64,000 bases of DNA from Alistipes timonensis (lineage in GTDB: Bacteria; Bacteroidota; Bacteroidia; Bacteroidales; Muribaculaceae), in contig JAMPHO010000002.1 in assembly GCA_023663385.1 (NCBI GenBank), positions 62,001 to 126,000 of the forward strand, given 5' to 3'. Shown here one piece after another: positions 1 through 9,312 of this stretch. The translations under genes were made by a program, and so were the position numbers. Position 1 is the first letter of the stretch; each line of letters starts with the position of its first letter. A model generated the notes under the pieces. That model made no database searches. It saw nothing but the letters and a program-made list of their open reading frames with translations, and had not been told where the DNA came from.

Positions 1-1
1 C

Positions 2-3000
2 GCCAAGCTCCAGGAGGTGTTCCGCATAATCGAGCAGCAGACCGACTACAGGATTTCATATCGCACGCAACTCGTCGACGGGGTCGCCCCAGTGACGCTC
101 CATAAAACCGGGGCAAGCGTGGAAAGCGTGCTCGATGCCGCCCTGTCGGGCAGCGGACTTTCGTTCAAGAAACTTTCCGACAAGGCCATCGTCATTGTCG
201 GGGGCAAGGATAGCAGGCCGGGGCCGACCGAGCGCAAACGCGCTATCACCGGCCGCGTGACCGACAACTCCGACGAACCCGTGATAGGCGCCAACGTCGC
301 GGTGACGGGTATGAAAATCAACACCGTAACCGACTACGACGGGCGCTGGAGGCTCGAAGTGCCCGACAACGCCGAGAGCGTGAAAATCTCATATGTCGGC
401 TACGAACCCCAGACCCTGAAAATAGCCGGGAAAAGCCACTTCGCCACCGTGCTGGCCGAGGACGCCCTGCAGCTTGACCAAGTGGTCGTCATAGGCTACG
501 GCGTGCAGAAGAAGAGCGTCGTCACCGCCGCCATCAGCAGCGTCAAAAGCGAGGATATGAAGGTAATGACCCCGACGCGCGTCGATAATGTGCTCAAAGG
601 CATGGTGTCGGGCGTAAGCATCACCGCCTCCTCCGGCCAGCCTGGCGACGGCAACAAAATACGCATCCGCGGCACAGGCACCATCAACGACTCAAACCCA
701 CTGTACATCGTCGACGGCACCCCGGTTAACGGCGGCATCGACTTCATAAATCCCTCCGACATCGAGTCGGTCGAGGTACTCAAGGACGCCGCCTCCGCGG
801 CCATCTACGGCTCGCGCGGCGCCAACGGCGTAATACTCGTGACCACCAAGCGCGGCACCGAAGGGAGGGCCACCATCTCCTACGACTTCTCCTACGGCTG
901 GCAGAACGCCGAGCGCAAGATTCCGATGCTCAACGCGGCCGAGTACGCCACCCTCATGAACGAGATGTATATGAACGACGGCAAAGCCCCCGTCTACGAC
1001 AACCCCGCCGCCATCGGCAAGGGTACCGACTGGCAGAGCGCCGTGTTTCAGAAGAACGCCCCCGTGATCAACCACCAAATCAGCGTCTCCGGCGGCACCG
1101 GGAAGGTAAACTACTATGTGTCGGGCAGCTACCTCTACCAGGAAGGGATCATCGGCGGCAAGCAGCAGCACTCCAACTACGAGCGCTTCACCATAAGGAA
1201 TAACAACAACTACGAGCTTTTCGACTCCTCGGCCAAGCGCGACTGGCTCCGCTCGCTGCGCATGGGCACCAACATCGCCTACTCCCACGACACCTCCCGC
1301 GGCATAAGCAACAACAGCGAGCGCGGCTCGGTGCTCGGGAGCGCCCTGGCCATGACCCCCACCCTCCCCGTCTACGCCACCGATCCCGAGGCAACACTGC
1401 TCGAACACCCGACAGCCGTTGTCGACAATAACGGGCGCCCTTTCACCATCCCCAGCGTCGACTTCGCCGCCATGCCGAACCCTATGGCGCTCCTCTACCT
1501 CCCCTGCGACAAGAACACCAGCGACCGCGCTATGGGCAACGTCTTCGCCGAGCTGGAAATCTACAAGAACCTCAAATTCAAGTCGTCCCTGTCGGGCGAC
1601 CTCCAGTTCTACACCAACGACGGCTACACCCTCCCCTACTATCTTAACAGCACCCGCAACGAGCCCAACTCCTCGGTATGGTCGACCCTCACCCGCTCAT
1701 GGTCGTGGCAGATTGAGAACACGCTTTCATACACGTTCGACATCAAGGATAAGAACCACTTCACAGTGCTCGTAGGCCAGAGCGCCTCTTCGGCCTCCGA
1801 CCAGTACGTTTCGGGCACGAGCTACAAAATACGCGACGCCGCCCAGCCCTGGATCGACGCCACCGACCAGGACGCCAACCTCCGCAGCGCCTCCGCCTCC
1901 CCCTCCCCCCTTGGGCGGCTGGCGTCGTATTTCGGTCGTATAGGCTACGATTTCGACGGGCGCTACATGGTTGAGTTCACCATGCGCCGCGACGGCTCCT
2001 CGAAATTCTCCCCCAAGAACAAATGGGCCAACTTCCCCTCCATATCCGGCGGCTGGAACATTACAAACGAACCCTTCATGGCTTCTCGGCCCGAGTTCCT
2101 CACTTTTATGAAACTCCGCGCGAGCTGGGGTAAGAACGGCAACCAGAACATACGCTCCTTCGCCTACACCTCGATGATGAGCGGCGGGGCCAACTATATC
2201 CTCGGCATCGGCGGGCTCACCGGCATCGTGGCCGGGGCCGTTCCTCAGGGCTACATCAACTCAGGCCTGCGGTGGGAGGAGTCGGAGCAGACCGACGTCG
2301 GCCTGGAGTTCCGCCTGTTCAACAACCGCCTCAACCTCAACCTCGACTATTACAACAAGCGCACCAACGGCATGCTTATGGATATGGCCCTCCCCGGCTA
2401 CATAGGCAACAACCGCCCCTTAGGCAACGTCGGCGATATGAAAAACGAGGGTTTCGAGTTCGACATCACTTACAACCAGCGGATTTCGGACTTCAACATC
2501 CGCGTGAGCGTCAACGGCTCCTACAACCGCAACACCCTCATCAAACTCGGCAACGAGACCGGCACGCTCAACTACGACGAAATCCACGGCACTCTCGGCG
2601 TGATCTCCCGAGCCGAAAACGGCCAGCCCTTCCCCTTCTTCTACGGATGGAAGACCGCCGGAATATTCCAGACCCAGGAGCAGGTGAACGCCTACGTCAA
2701 CAAGGACGGCGCCATGCTCCAGCCCGACGCCAAACCCGGCGACGTGATTTTCCGCGACCTCAACGGCGACGGGGTGATCGACGACGCCGACCGCGCCAAA
2801 ATCGGCAAAGGTATGCCAGACTGGACTTTCGGCCTGAGCATAGCGCTCGAATGGAGGGGTTTCGACTTCAGCACCCTCTTCCACGCCACCGTTGGCAACG
2901 ACATTTACGACGCGACCCGCCGCGCCGACTATCCCCAGGTCAACCTCCCGCGGTATATGCTTGACCGCTGGGTAGGGCCAGGCTCCTCCGACCGTTACCC

Positions 3001-3304
3001 GAGGCTCACCGCCTCCGCTTCGAGCGTTAGCCAGAACTGGCGCTCGTCGGACCTCCTGGTCTACGATGGCGACTTCCTGCGCTGCCGCAGTATGCAGCTC
3101 GGCTACACCATGCCCCGCGCCATCAGCTCGAAATTCTTCGTCAACCGACTGCGCGTCTACGTCGGGGCCGAAAACCTCTTCACCATCACCAAATACCACG
3201 GCTACGATCCCGAAATCTCCTCGGGAGGCACCTCGCTCGGTATCGACAAGGGTGTCTATCCCCAGGCGCGCACCTTCCTCGTAGGTGTCAACGTAACCAT
3301 CTAA
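2..3304 (+). CDS. SusC-like TonB-dependent outer-membrane receptor (5' end outside window)
   Basis: This is an outer-membrane glycan importer that pairs with the SusD lipoprotein just downstream. The reading frame is open to the window edge: codons before the GTG at 17 continue an STN (secretin/TonB short N-terminal) domain, so the true start lies upstream. In order I see STN (about residues 1-65), a CarboxypepD_reg-like domain (about 80-160, starting at AITGRVTD), the plug with the VVVIGYG motif (about 160-290), and a long beta-barrel ending in a hydrophobic strand (VGVNVTI). An STN domain in a SusC protein often goes with control by an anti-sigma/ECF sigma pair, which would lie to the left and is not visible. 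The gap of 12 bases to the SusD gene indicates one operon. Confidence 0.93.
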   Translation, partial: AKLQEVFRIIEQQTDYRISYRTQLVDGVAPVTLHKTGASVESVLDAALSGSGLSFKKLSDKAIVIVGGKDSRPGPTERKRAITGRVTDNSDEPVIGANVAVTGMKINTVTDYDGRWRLEVPDNAESVKISYVGYEPQTLKIAGKSHFATVLAEDALQLDQVVVIGYGVQKKSVVTAAISSVKSEDMKVMTPTRVDNVLKGMVSGVSITASSGQPGDGNKIRIRGTGTINDSNPLYIVDGTPVNGGIDFINPSDIESVEVLKDAASAAIYGSRGANGVILVTTKRGTEGRATISYDFSYGWQNAERKIPMLNAAEYATLMNEMYMNDGKAPVYDNPAAIGKGTDWQSAVFQKNAPVINHQISVSGGTGKVNYYVSGSYLYQEGIIGGKQQHSNYERFTIRNNNNYELFDSSAKRDWLRSLRMGTNIAYSHDTSRGISNNSERGSVLGSALAMTPTLPVYATDPEATLLEHPTAVVDNNGRPFTIPSVDFAAMPNPMALLYLPCDKNTSDRAMGNVFAELEIYKNLKFKSSLSGDLQFYTNDGYTLPYYLNSTRNEPNSSVWSTLTRSWSWQIENTLSYTFDIKDKNHFTVLVGQSASSASDQYVSGTSYKIRDAAQPWIDATDQDANLRSASASPSPLGRLASYFGRIGYDFDGRYMVEFTMRRDGSSKFSPKNKWANFPSISGGWNITNEPFMASRPEFLTFMKLRASWGKNGNQNIRSFAYTSMMSGGANYILGIGGLTGIVAGAVPQGYINSGLRWEESEQTDVGLEFRLFNNRLNLNLDYYNKRTNGMLMDMALPGYIGNNRPLGNVGDMKNEGFEFDITYNQRISDFNIRVSVNGSYNRNTLIKLGNETGTLNYDEIHGTLGVISRAENGQPFPFFYGWKTAGIFQTQEQVNAYVNKDGAMLQPDAKPGDVIFRDLNGDGVIDDADRAKIGKGMPDWTFGLSIALEWRGFDFSTLFHATVGNDIYDATRRADYPQVNLPRYMLDRWVGPGSSDRYPRLTASASSVSQNWRSSDLLVYDGDFLRCRSMQLGYTMPRAISSKFFVNRLRVYVGAENLFTITKYHGYDPEISSGGTSLGIDKGVYPQARTFLVGVNVTI

Positions 3305-3316
3305 GCCATTCCTCCA

Positions 3317-4846
3317 ATGAAAAAAATCATAGCACTTTCCCTGACTCTGGTCGCGATGTGCGGCTGCACCACCGACTTCCTCGAAGTCGACCCAACGGTG
3401 ACCACCCCGACAGAGAAATATTACGACACCCCGGCGAAAATGGAGAAGGCCCTGATCGCCGCCTACGCGCCGCTGCAATGGTTCGACTACACCTACGGCG
3501 AATACCACCCCCTCCAGTTCATCAGCGACATCATGGCCGACGACTACAACGGCGTCGGGGGGAGCAGCGAGGGTGACATCCCCTGGCTCCACCTCACACG
3601 CCAGTACCGCCTCAACCCCGAGCAGGCGCCCGTAGGGCTCTGGAACTCGCTCTACGACGGCGTATACCGCGCCAACCAGGTCACCGGCAACATCGACCGC
3701 TGCAAATCGCTCTCCGCCGCGTCGCGCAACCGCATCCTTGCCGAGGCCCGAACGCTCCGCGCCTTCTACTACCACATTCTGTGGAAGCTCTGGGGCAACA
3801 TCCCATACTACACCGTGAACCCCGACGGCGAGGACATCAGCTACATCGTGCCCCAAAAGAGCGCCGACGAGGTTTACAGGCTCATTCTCGAAGACCTCGA
3901 CTTCGCGACAACCCCGGGCTACCTCCCCGAGGCGGTGGCGGTCGACGAGGTTGGCCGATTCAACAAATTCGCCGCGTATATGCTGCGGGCCAACGTTATT
4001 ATGCTCGCCGGCGACCAGACACAATACCCCTCGGCGCTGGCCCAGCTAAAGGAGCTGATTGGAGCCGACATCTACTCCCTCACACCCGTGTTCGCCGACA
4101 TTTGGACCGATGCAGGAGAGTGGAACAGCGAGTCGGTTTTCGAAATCAACTACGCCGACAACCCCTCGAACCGCGACTGGAACGACCCCTTCAGCCCCGG
4201 CGGCTCGATCTACCCGACCTTCCTCTGCCCCGACTCCTACAAGGGCACGAAGTTCGCTTCCGAGGGTTACGGGTTCGGCCCGGTGAGCAAAGAACTCCAC
4301 GACGCTTATGACCCCGCCGACAAGCGCCGCGACGCCGGAATCCTCGATTTCGCCAAAGTATGCCCCGGCGAGAGCTACACCCCGCGCGTGGCCGACACCG
4401 GCTACTTCAACTACAAGTACATAGCCCGCGCCGGAGGCAACGGCGCGTATGTCGGCACCGAGGGCGCCGAGTTCAACTTCCGCAACAACATCCGCGTGTA
4501 CCGCTATTCCGAAGCCCTGCTCAACGCCGCCGAGCTTACCGTGCGCACCGGAGGCAGCCAAAAGGAGGCCGACGACCTGCTGAATACCGTGCGCGCACGC
4601 GCCTTCAACACCACCCTGGCCGAGCTCCCCGCCGCCGCGCGCCGCTCCGCCACCCTCGACAACCTCCTCGAAGAGTACCGCCTGGAGTTCGCCCTCGAAG
4701 GGCACCGCTTCTTCGACCTCGCGAGGTTCGGCAAGGCCGAGGAGACCCTCGCATCCCGCGGCTACACCGCCAACAAACGCTACCTGCCGATTCCGCAGTC
4801 GGAAATTGACCGCGCCGAAGGCACCCTCACCCAGAACCCCTATTAA
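3317..4846 (+). CDS. SusD/RagB-family glycan-binding lipoprotein
   Basis: This is the cell-surface glycan-binding partner that lids the SusC channel. The 509-residue length is normal for RagB/SusD. The N-terminus (MKKIIALSLTLVAMCGC) is a lipoprotein signal with a cysteine near residue 16-18. FLEVDPT follows, a typical SusD start, and the protein has the TPR-like helical body and the C-terminal signature FALEGHRFFDLARFG followed by LPIPQSEI. It directly follows the SusC gene. No substrate can be read from sequence alone. Confidence 0.93.
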   Translation: MKKIIALSLTLVAMCGCTTDFLEVDPTVTTPTEKYYDTPAKMEKALIAAYAPLQWFDYTYGEYHPLQFISDIMADDYNGVGGSSEGDIPWLHLTRQYRLNPEQAPVGLWNSLYDGVYRANQVTGNIDRCKSLSAASRNRILAEARTLRAFYYHILWKLWGNIPYYTVNPDGEDISYIVPQKSADEVYRLILEDLDFATTPGYLPEAVAVDEVGRFNKFAAYMLRANVIMLAGDQTQYPSALAQLKELIGADIYSLTPVFADIWTDAGEWNSESVFEINYADNPSNRDWNDPFSPGGSIYPTFLCPDSYKGTKFASEGYGFGPVSKELHDAYDPADKRRDAGILDFAKVCPGESYTPRVADTGYFNYKYIARAGGNGAYVGTEGAEFNFRNNIRVYRYSEALLNAAELTVRTGGSQKEADDLLNTVRARAFNTTLAELPAAARRSATLDNLLEEYRLEFALEGHRFFDLARFGKAEETLASRGYTANKRYLPIPQSEIDRAEGTLTQNPY

Positions 4847-4867
4847 GCAATCACCAACATAAGCGTT

Positions 4868-6679
4868 ATGTTCAAGATATTCCGCAACACCATCCTGCCG
4901 GCCCTATGCTGCCTCTGCGCCCTGTTAGCGACCACGGCGTGCTCCGACGACACGGCCGGGATGGGCGACAAGCCCGCCGTCAGCGACAATATGTTCAAGG
5001 TATATGTCGACGACGAGGACGGCAACATAGTCCACTTCTCCTTCACCGCCGCTAAACTGTCGCCCTACTGGGAAATCGAACTTCCCGGAGGCATCCAGAC
5101 CTACTCCGACCGCGACTTCACCCTCACGATGAGCCGCGGCGTGTACACCGGCTACCTTACCGCCTATGGCCGCGGGGGGCGCAGCGAGCGCTATCAGTTC
5201 TCATTCGAGGTTACGGCCCTCGACCCGTCGTACCGCCTACTGTGCGGCAAGGACGACGACAAGGTATGGGTGTGGGACCGCTACGGCGAGGCCATAGACG
5301 CTGCCACCCAGCGAATCTTCGGCTATCTCTGGGGGGAACCCTGGCAGAAAAACAGCTGGTTCAACCCCACAGCCGACCTTGAGGCTTACGGCATTCTCGA
5401 CTCCAAGATAGCCTTCCGCAACGAGGGGGCCTTCATCTTCACCCCCGACGCCGACGGCAAGGTATGGGTCGACGGTGGCGGCTGGGGCGACGTGGAGAAG
5501 GCCGGAAAAGCCTCCTGGACCCCCACCGGCAATGAGTCCTGGGCCTTCACCGAGAGCGCCGGGAAGCGCTACATAAAATTCGGTGGTGGCGCCTTCCCCG
5601 GACTGATAGCCGACCCCGCGGGCATCGACGCCGAATACGAGATAGTGGAACTCACCGACACCCGTCTCTGTCTGCGCTGGTGGCGCGGCGAGGGTGACGG
5701 CATCGAGTTCAACTTCTGCCCCGAGGGTTATGTGGGCGAAACCCCGACTCCCCCCTCGGAGCCCGAACCGCCGACTCCCCCGGCCCCCGTGACAGACATC
5801 ATTCCCCTCCCCGCCGGGGCTCCCGAATATGCCTTGCTCACAGCCCATCCGTGGGTGGCCGACAGCAAATACGGTTACCTCTATGAGGTTGAGGACCTCT
5901 ACGACACCCCGACCCAGGCGCTCGACGAGGTGCTTACCTTCAAGGCCGACGGGTCTATGACCCTCGACTCCGACGGCGACGTGTACGCCGACGCCGGAAA
6001 CGGCCACTTCCCCTACACCCCCTCAGGTAGCGAGTCATACGTCCTTGGCAAAAACGATGCCGGGCAGCTATGCGTGCAGTTCAAGGGTGGCGGCTTCCCG
6101 ATTCTTCGCGCCACCGAGGAGGTCGACCAGGTCCACGAGGTGCGCGAACTCTCGGCCAACCGCCTGAAACTCTTCTGGAGCTACGGCGACGGTGGCGGAC
6201 TCCTCATAATACTCGTGGCGAAGGACGGCTCGGCCGAGCCCCCGACACCCCCGGTGGTCGATCCCGACCCGGTGGAACCAGACCCCGCCGACCCGACCGC
6301 CGTGATCCTCACCGCGCACCCCTGGAAGCTCAAAGGGGTAAGCACTCCCGAAGCCGGATTCTACGACATAGGCACCTGCGCCGACGAGGTTCTCTACCTC
6401 AGCGCCGACGGCTCAATGACGCTTGAGAGCGACGGCACCGTGTTCGACAACGACGAAGGCCCCCACGCCTATACCCCCTCCGGCAAGGAGAGCTGGAAAC
6501 TCGTCGAGTCCGACGGCATGAAGGCCATAAAGTTCGACGGCGGCGGCTTCCCCATAGTGCTTGCCAACACCGAGGCCATCAACGGCACCTACACCATAAC
6601 CGAACTCACCTCCGACGCGTGCACTCTCAGCGTGCCATATTGGGGTTCCGTGTTCAACATCCATCTGATTAAGAAATAA
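4868..6679 (+). CDS. SusE/F-position surface glycan-binding lipoprotein with three repeated modules
   Basis: Its position directly after SusD and its lipoprotein signal (cysteine in ATTACSDD, about residue 26) point to a surface glycan-binding protein. After a small N-terminal beta domain (about 40-120) it carries three copies of a ~120-residue module, at roughly 125-290, 320-460 and 475-603. The modules are separated by Pro/Glu/Thr-rich linkers such as PTPPSEPEPPTPP. Each module has a W near its start, a DEVLTF/ADGSMTL strand, a YTPSGxESW-like segment and a GGGFP turn. The same module occurs twice in the 7193-8296 protein. I do not recognise it as a named family; a lipocalin-like or lectin-like beta fold is possible. 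Glycan binding is inferred from context. Confidence 0.8.
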   Translation: MFKIFRNTILPALCCLCALLATTACSDDTAGMGDKPAVSDNMFKVYVDDEDGNIVHFSFTAAKLSPYWEIELPGGIQTYSDRDFTLTMSRGVYTGYLTAYGRGGRSERYQFSFEVTALDPSYRLLCGKDDDKVWVWDRYGEAIDAATQRIFGYLWGEPWQKNSWFNPTADLEAYGILDSKIAFRNEGAFIFTPDADGKVWVDGGGWGDVEKAGKASWTPTGNESWAFTESAGKRYIKFGGGAFPGLIADPAGIDAEYEIVELTDTRLCLRWWRGEGDGIEFNFCPEGYVGETPTPPSEPEPPTPPAPVTDIIPLPAGAPEYALLTAHPWVADSKYGYLYEVEDLYDTPTQALDEVLTFKADGSMTLDSDGDVYADAGNGHFPYTPSGSESYVLGKNDAGQLCVQFKGGGFPILRATEEVDQVHEVRELSANRLKLFWSYGDGGGLLIILVAKDGSAEPPTPPVVDPDPVEPDPADPTAVILTAHPWKLKGVSTPEAGFYDIGTCADEVLYLSADGSMTLESDGTVFDNDEGPHAYTPSGKESWKLVESDGMKAIKFDGGGFPIVLANTEAINGTYTITELTSDACTLSVPYWGSVFNIHLIKK

Positions 6680-6695
6680 AAAAATCAAAAATATC

Positions 6696-7196
6696 ATGAA
6701 GTTAACCAACATTATCAGCCGCAGCGGTAAGGCGCTCCTCGCCGGAGCTTTCGCCCTGGCGGCCACCGCCGGAATGTCGGCCGCGACCTTCCGAGGCATC
6801 CAGGTAAGCAAAACCGACGGCTCGACCGTCACCGTACCCATAGCGACAAATCTTGAAACCACCGTCAACGCCGACGGCGAAATGGTATTCGCGAAAGGAG
6901 CGGAGCAGCTGCTCGCCGTGCCTATGACCCAGATGTCGGGCTGGCGATTCCTCGAAGAAGCTGGCACAACCGCCATCAGCGCGACCGACTCCGAAGCCGG
7001 GGCCAAGGTAATCGGCAACCTGGTGGTGATCGAAGGGCTCGCCGGCTCCACCATCGTCAGCGTCGTTGACGCTTCAGGCCGCGCCGTGATCAGCGAGCGG
7101 GCCGAGAGCCGTTGCGAGCTCTCCCTTGACGCGCTCACGCCGGGCGTGTATGTGATCGTCTATGGAAACCAAACCTTAAAAATCGCCGTACGATGA
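6696..7196 (+). CDS. Small secreted protein with C-terminal sorting-domain-like end
   Basis: A 166-residue protein with an N-terminal signal peptide (about 1-30, ending near AGMSAA) and a beta-rich body. Its last ~55 residues look like a type A C-terminal sorting domain of the type IX secretion system: VVDASGRAV, then LTPGVYVIVYGN, then a final basic strand KIAVR. It lies between two proteins that share a binding module and overlaps the next gene by four bases, so it is part of the PUL operon. Function is unknown. It could be a scaffold or a surface-exported binding protein. Confidence 0.75.
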   Translation: MKLTNIISRSGKALLAGAFALAATAGMSAATFRGIQVSKTDGSTVTVPIATNLETTVNADGEMVFAKGAEQLLAVPMTQMSGWRFLEEAGTTAISATDSEAGAKVIGNLVVIEGLAGSTIVSVVDASGRAVISERAESRCELSLDALTPGVYVIVYGNQTLKIAVR

Positions 7197-8296
7197 TGAA
7201 TAAAGCGATAATCATAGCGGCCGCTGCCGCCCTGGCCTCCAATATGTCGGCCCGCGACGGCCAGCTCCACCTCGTTGCCAACGGTGAGAGCACAATGTTC
7301 AAAAACTCCGAACTCGTAAGAATCACTTACCAAGGCAACGAAACCGACGGTTTCACCCATATGACGGTCGAAACCACCTCGGGTGATCCCGTAAACGTGC
7401 CCCTCGAATCGCTCTCGGGTTGCGAGATTCGCGGCGCCGGGCTCCCCGACACCGACCTTAAGCTCGCGGCCAAAACTTCGGAAGCTATGCGGCTACTGAC
7501 AAGCCACGCATGGTCCCCGCTCGGCATCGGATACGACTACGGCGAGGGGTATGAGTACTGGCTCCCGGAGAGCTGCCCCGACGACCGACTGACATTCACC
7601 GACGAAAACAAGGTCAACATCGACCTCGGAGCCGACAACACCGTTTACGACGATGACAACGGAAACACCTCCTACGATTTCACCGGCGAGGAGTCATTCC
7701 TCTTAGGCACTGATGCCGAAGAGCGCCTGCAACTACAGTTCGCCTACGGCGGCTTCCCCGTGATACGCCCCAACTCCCCCGGCCTTGACCTGATGTGGGA
7801 GATTCGCGAACTCAGCGAATCTAAATTGGAACTCGCCTGGCCTTACGGCGACGGCGGCTACTTCGTGCTCGGATTCAAGAACGCCGACTTCAACCCCGCC
7901 TCCATCTTAGCCGGGCGAACCTGGAAACTCGCCGAAGCCCACTACCCCGCCGACCCCTGGACGCTCGGCATAGAGGATATGGCGGCGAGCGCCGATGAGC
8001 GCGTTACCTTTAACGCCGACGGCTCACTCACAATCGTAACCGACGGCACAGTCTACAACAACGATGAGGGTCCCGTATCCGTCACCATCGACGGCGACGA
8101 GACCTGGAGCATCGTCAAGGACGATGATGGCCGCGACTGCGTGAAGTTCGGAGGGGGCGGCTTCCCCCTGATGTTCGCGCAGAGCGACCACATCGACGCC
8201 ACTTTCGCCATCGAAGAGCTCTCGGAGAACCATTGCAAACTCAGCATTGACTACTGGGGCTCGCCGATACACATTTCACTCATCCCCGCCGAATGA
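7193..8296 (+). CDS. Secreted protein with two copies of the PUL binding module
   Basis: The protein has 367 residues. The first ATG overlaps the upstream stop (a second ATG follows directly). It has a signal peptide of about 20 residues (ending ASNMSARDG), a small N-terminal beta segment (20-95), and two modules (about 98-235 and 240-367) homologous by eye to the three in the 4868-6679 protein. Shared marks are an early W, DERVTFNADGSLTI, TVYNNDEGP, a YGGFP or GGGFP turn, and a closing WGSPIHISLI strand. There is no lipobox cysteine, so it may be periplasmic or secreted. The likely role, inferred from context, is binding the PUL glycan. Confidence 0.78.
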   Translation: MMNKAIIIAAAAALASNMSARDGQLHLVANGESTMFKNSELVRITYQGNETDGFTHMTVETTSGDPVNVPLESLSGCEIRGAGLPDTDLKLAAKTSEAMRLLTSHAWSPLGIGYDYGEGYEYWLPESCPDDRLTFTDENKVNIDLGADNTVYDDDNGNTSYDFTGEESFLLGTDAEERLQLQFAYGGFPVIRPNSPGLDLMWEIRELSESKLELAWPYGDGGYFVLGFKNADFNPASILAGRTWKLAEAHYPADPWTLGIEDMAASADERVTFNADGSLTIVTDGTVYNNDEGPVSVTIDGDETWSIVKDDDGRDCVKFGGGGFPLMFAQSDHIDATFAIEELSENHCKLSIDYWGSPIHISLIPAE

Positions 8297-9258
8297 TAAC
8301 GATGAGAAAAACAACTTTCACAATATTCGCCGCGTGCCTGGGCATGATATGCCAGGCATGCGGCCCCGACGACCCCACCTACAGGGTTGATCTCGAAGGG
8401 GGAGCCGATTCCTCCGAGATTCCGTACTACCCCTCGAAACCGGCGGGCGACGTCGATACCGGCGACGGCTTCGCGCCAGCGGGCTACAAGCTGATATGGA
8501 GCGACGAGTTCAACGACCGCTCCTCGCTGGCCCGCAACTGGTACTTCGAGGAGGGGGCCACGGGCTGGGGCAACAACGAGCTGCAATACTACTGCCCCGG
8601 CGGAATGTTCGCGCCCAACGGGCTGACCACCGCCGATGTGGCCGACGGCAAACTGCTGATCACGGCCTACAAAGTCACCCCATCGGAAGCCTCGGGCAAC
8701 GCGGCATACGTATCGACCCGCATGAACACCACCCGCGGGTGGAAATACGGCTACATCGAGATGCGGGCCAAGCTCCCTGGCGTGGGTGGCTGCTGGCCGG
8801 CGTTCTGGATGCTTCTCAAAGATGGCCCGTCGTGGATTGGCGACGGCGGAGGCGAGCTCGACATTATGGAATGGGTGGCCAACGACCCCGGAATGGTCCA
8901 CTTCTCCGCACACTCCAAATATGTGACCAAAGACTCCGGCAACCTCTACACCGACCCCGAGACCGGCGAGAAGTATCCCCACTCAAAGGGTACCGCCATC
9001 GAGAACCCCGACACCGAATACCACTGCTACGGCATGGAGTGGACCCACGAATATATCCGCGCCTATCTCGACGGCGTGGAGTACTACTACGGCCCGAACC
9101 CGATACCCTCGGCTGTCGATACCTCCTGGTGGCCATTCGACCAGGAATACTACATAAAGCTGAACCTGGCCGTAGGTGGCTCCTGGGGAGGCGCCGTCGA
9201 CCCGAATTTCACCTCGGCGACCTACGAAGTCGACTGGGTGCGTGTTTATCAAAAATAA
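8293..9258 (+). CDS. GH16 family endo-glycanase, lipoprotein
   Basis: This is a retaining endo-acting glycoside hydrolase. The catalytic motif is GELDIMEW, with nucleophile E188, D190 and acid/base E193. The one-residue bulge between D and the second E is the laminarinase-type arrangement (GH16_3-like). The signal carries a lipobox (MICQACG, Cys about 21), and YKLIWSDEFN opens the catalytic domain near residue 65; the C-terminus YEVDWVRVYQK is typical. The start overlaps the upstream stop by four bases; MRKTTF three codons on is an alternative start. Known GH16_3 substrates include beta-1,3-glucan and mucin poly-LacNAc. The neighbouring GH20 makes a GlcNAc-containing glycan worth considering, but the substrate is inference. 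Confidence 0.9.
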   Translation: MITMRKTTFTIFAACLGMICQACGPDDPTYRVDLEGGADSSEIPYYPSKPAGDVDTGDGFAPAGYKLIWSDEFNDRSSLARNWYFEEGATGWGNNELQYYCPGGMFAPNGLTTADVADGKLLITAYKVTPSEASGNAAYVSTRMNTTRGWKYGYIEMRAKLPGVGGCWPAFWMLLKDGPSWIGDGGGELDIMEWVANDPGMVHFSAHSKYVTKDSGNLYTDPETGEKYPHSKGTAIENPDTEYHCYGMEWTHEYIRAYLDGVEYYYGPNPIPSAVDTSWWPFDQEYYIKLNLAVGGSWGGAVDPNFTSATYEVDWVRVYQK

Positions 9259-9263
9259 TTGAG

Positions 9264-9271
9264 TATCTTTG
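9264..9271 (+). promoter_or_regulatory. Possible -7 box (TAnnTTTG) before the GH20 gene
   Basis: TATCTTTG matches the Bacteroidetes -7 consensus TAnnTTTG and lies 41 bases before the GH20 start, in the only sizeable gap of this end of the PUL. A clear -33 TTTG at the usual distance is not seen. It may give the hexosaminidase gene its own transcript. Confidence 0.4.
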
Positions 9272-9312
9272 CGGGGTCGGGAGTTTCCGACACCGAACCT
9301 CAATAACCATAA

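Noticed and set aside
692..1408. Minus-strand open frame inside the first SusC gene
   Set aside because: Low-complexity Gly/Val/Ala product opposite a well-conserved receptor.
2420..4024. Long minus-strand open frame (534 codons) across SusC and SusD
   Set aside because: It is antisense to two clear genes; the translation is Val/Gly/Glu-rich without domains, a by-product of G+C-rich codon use. The same applies to 9682-10992, 17268-18530 and 25846-27555.
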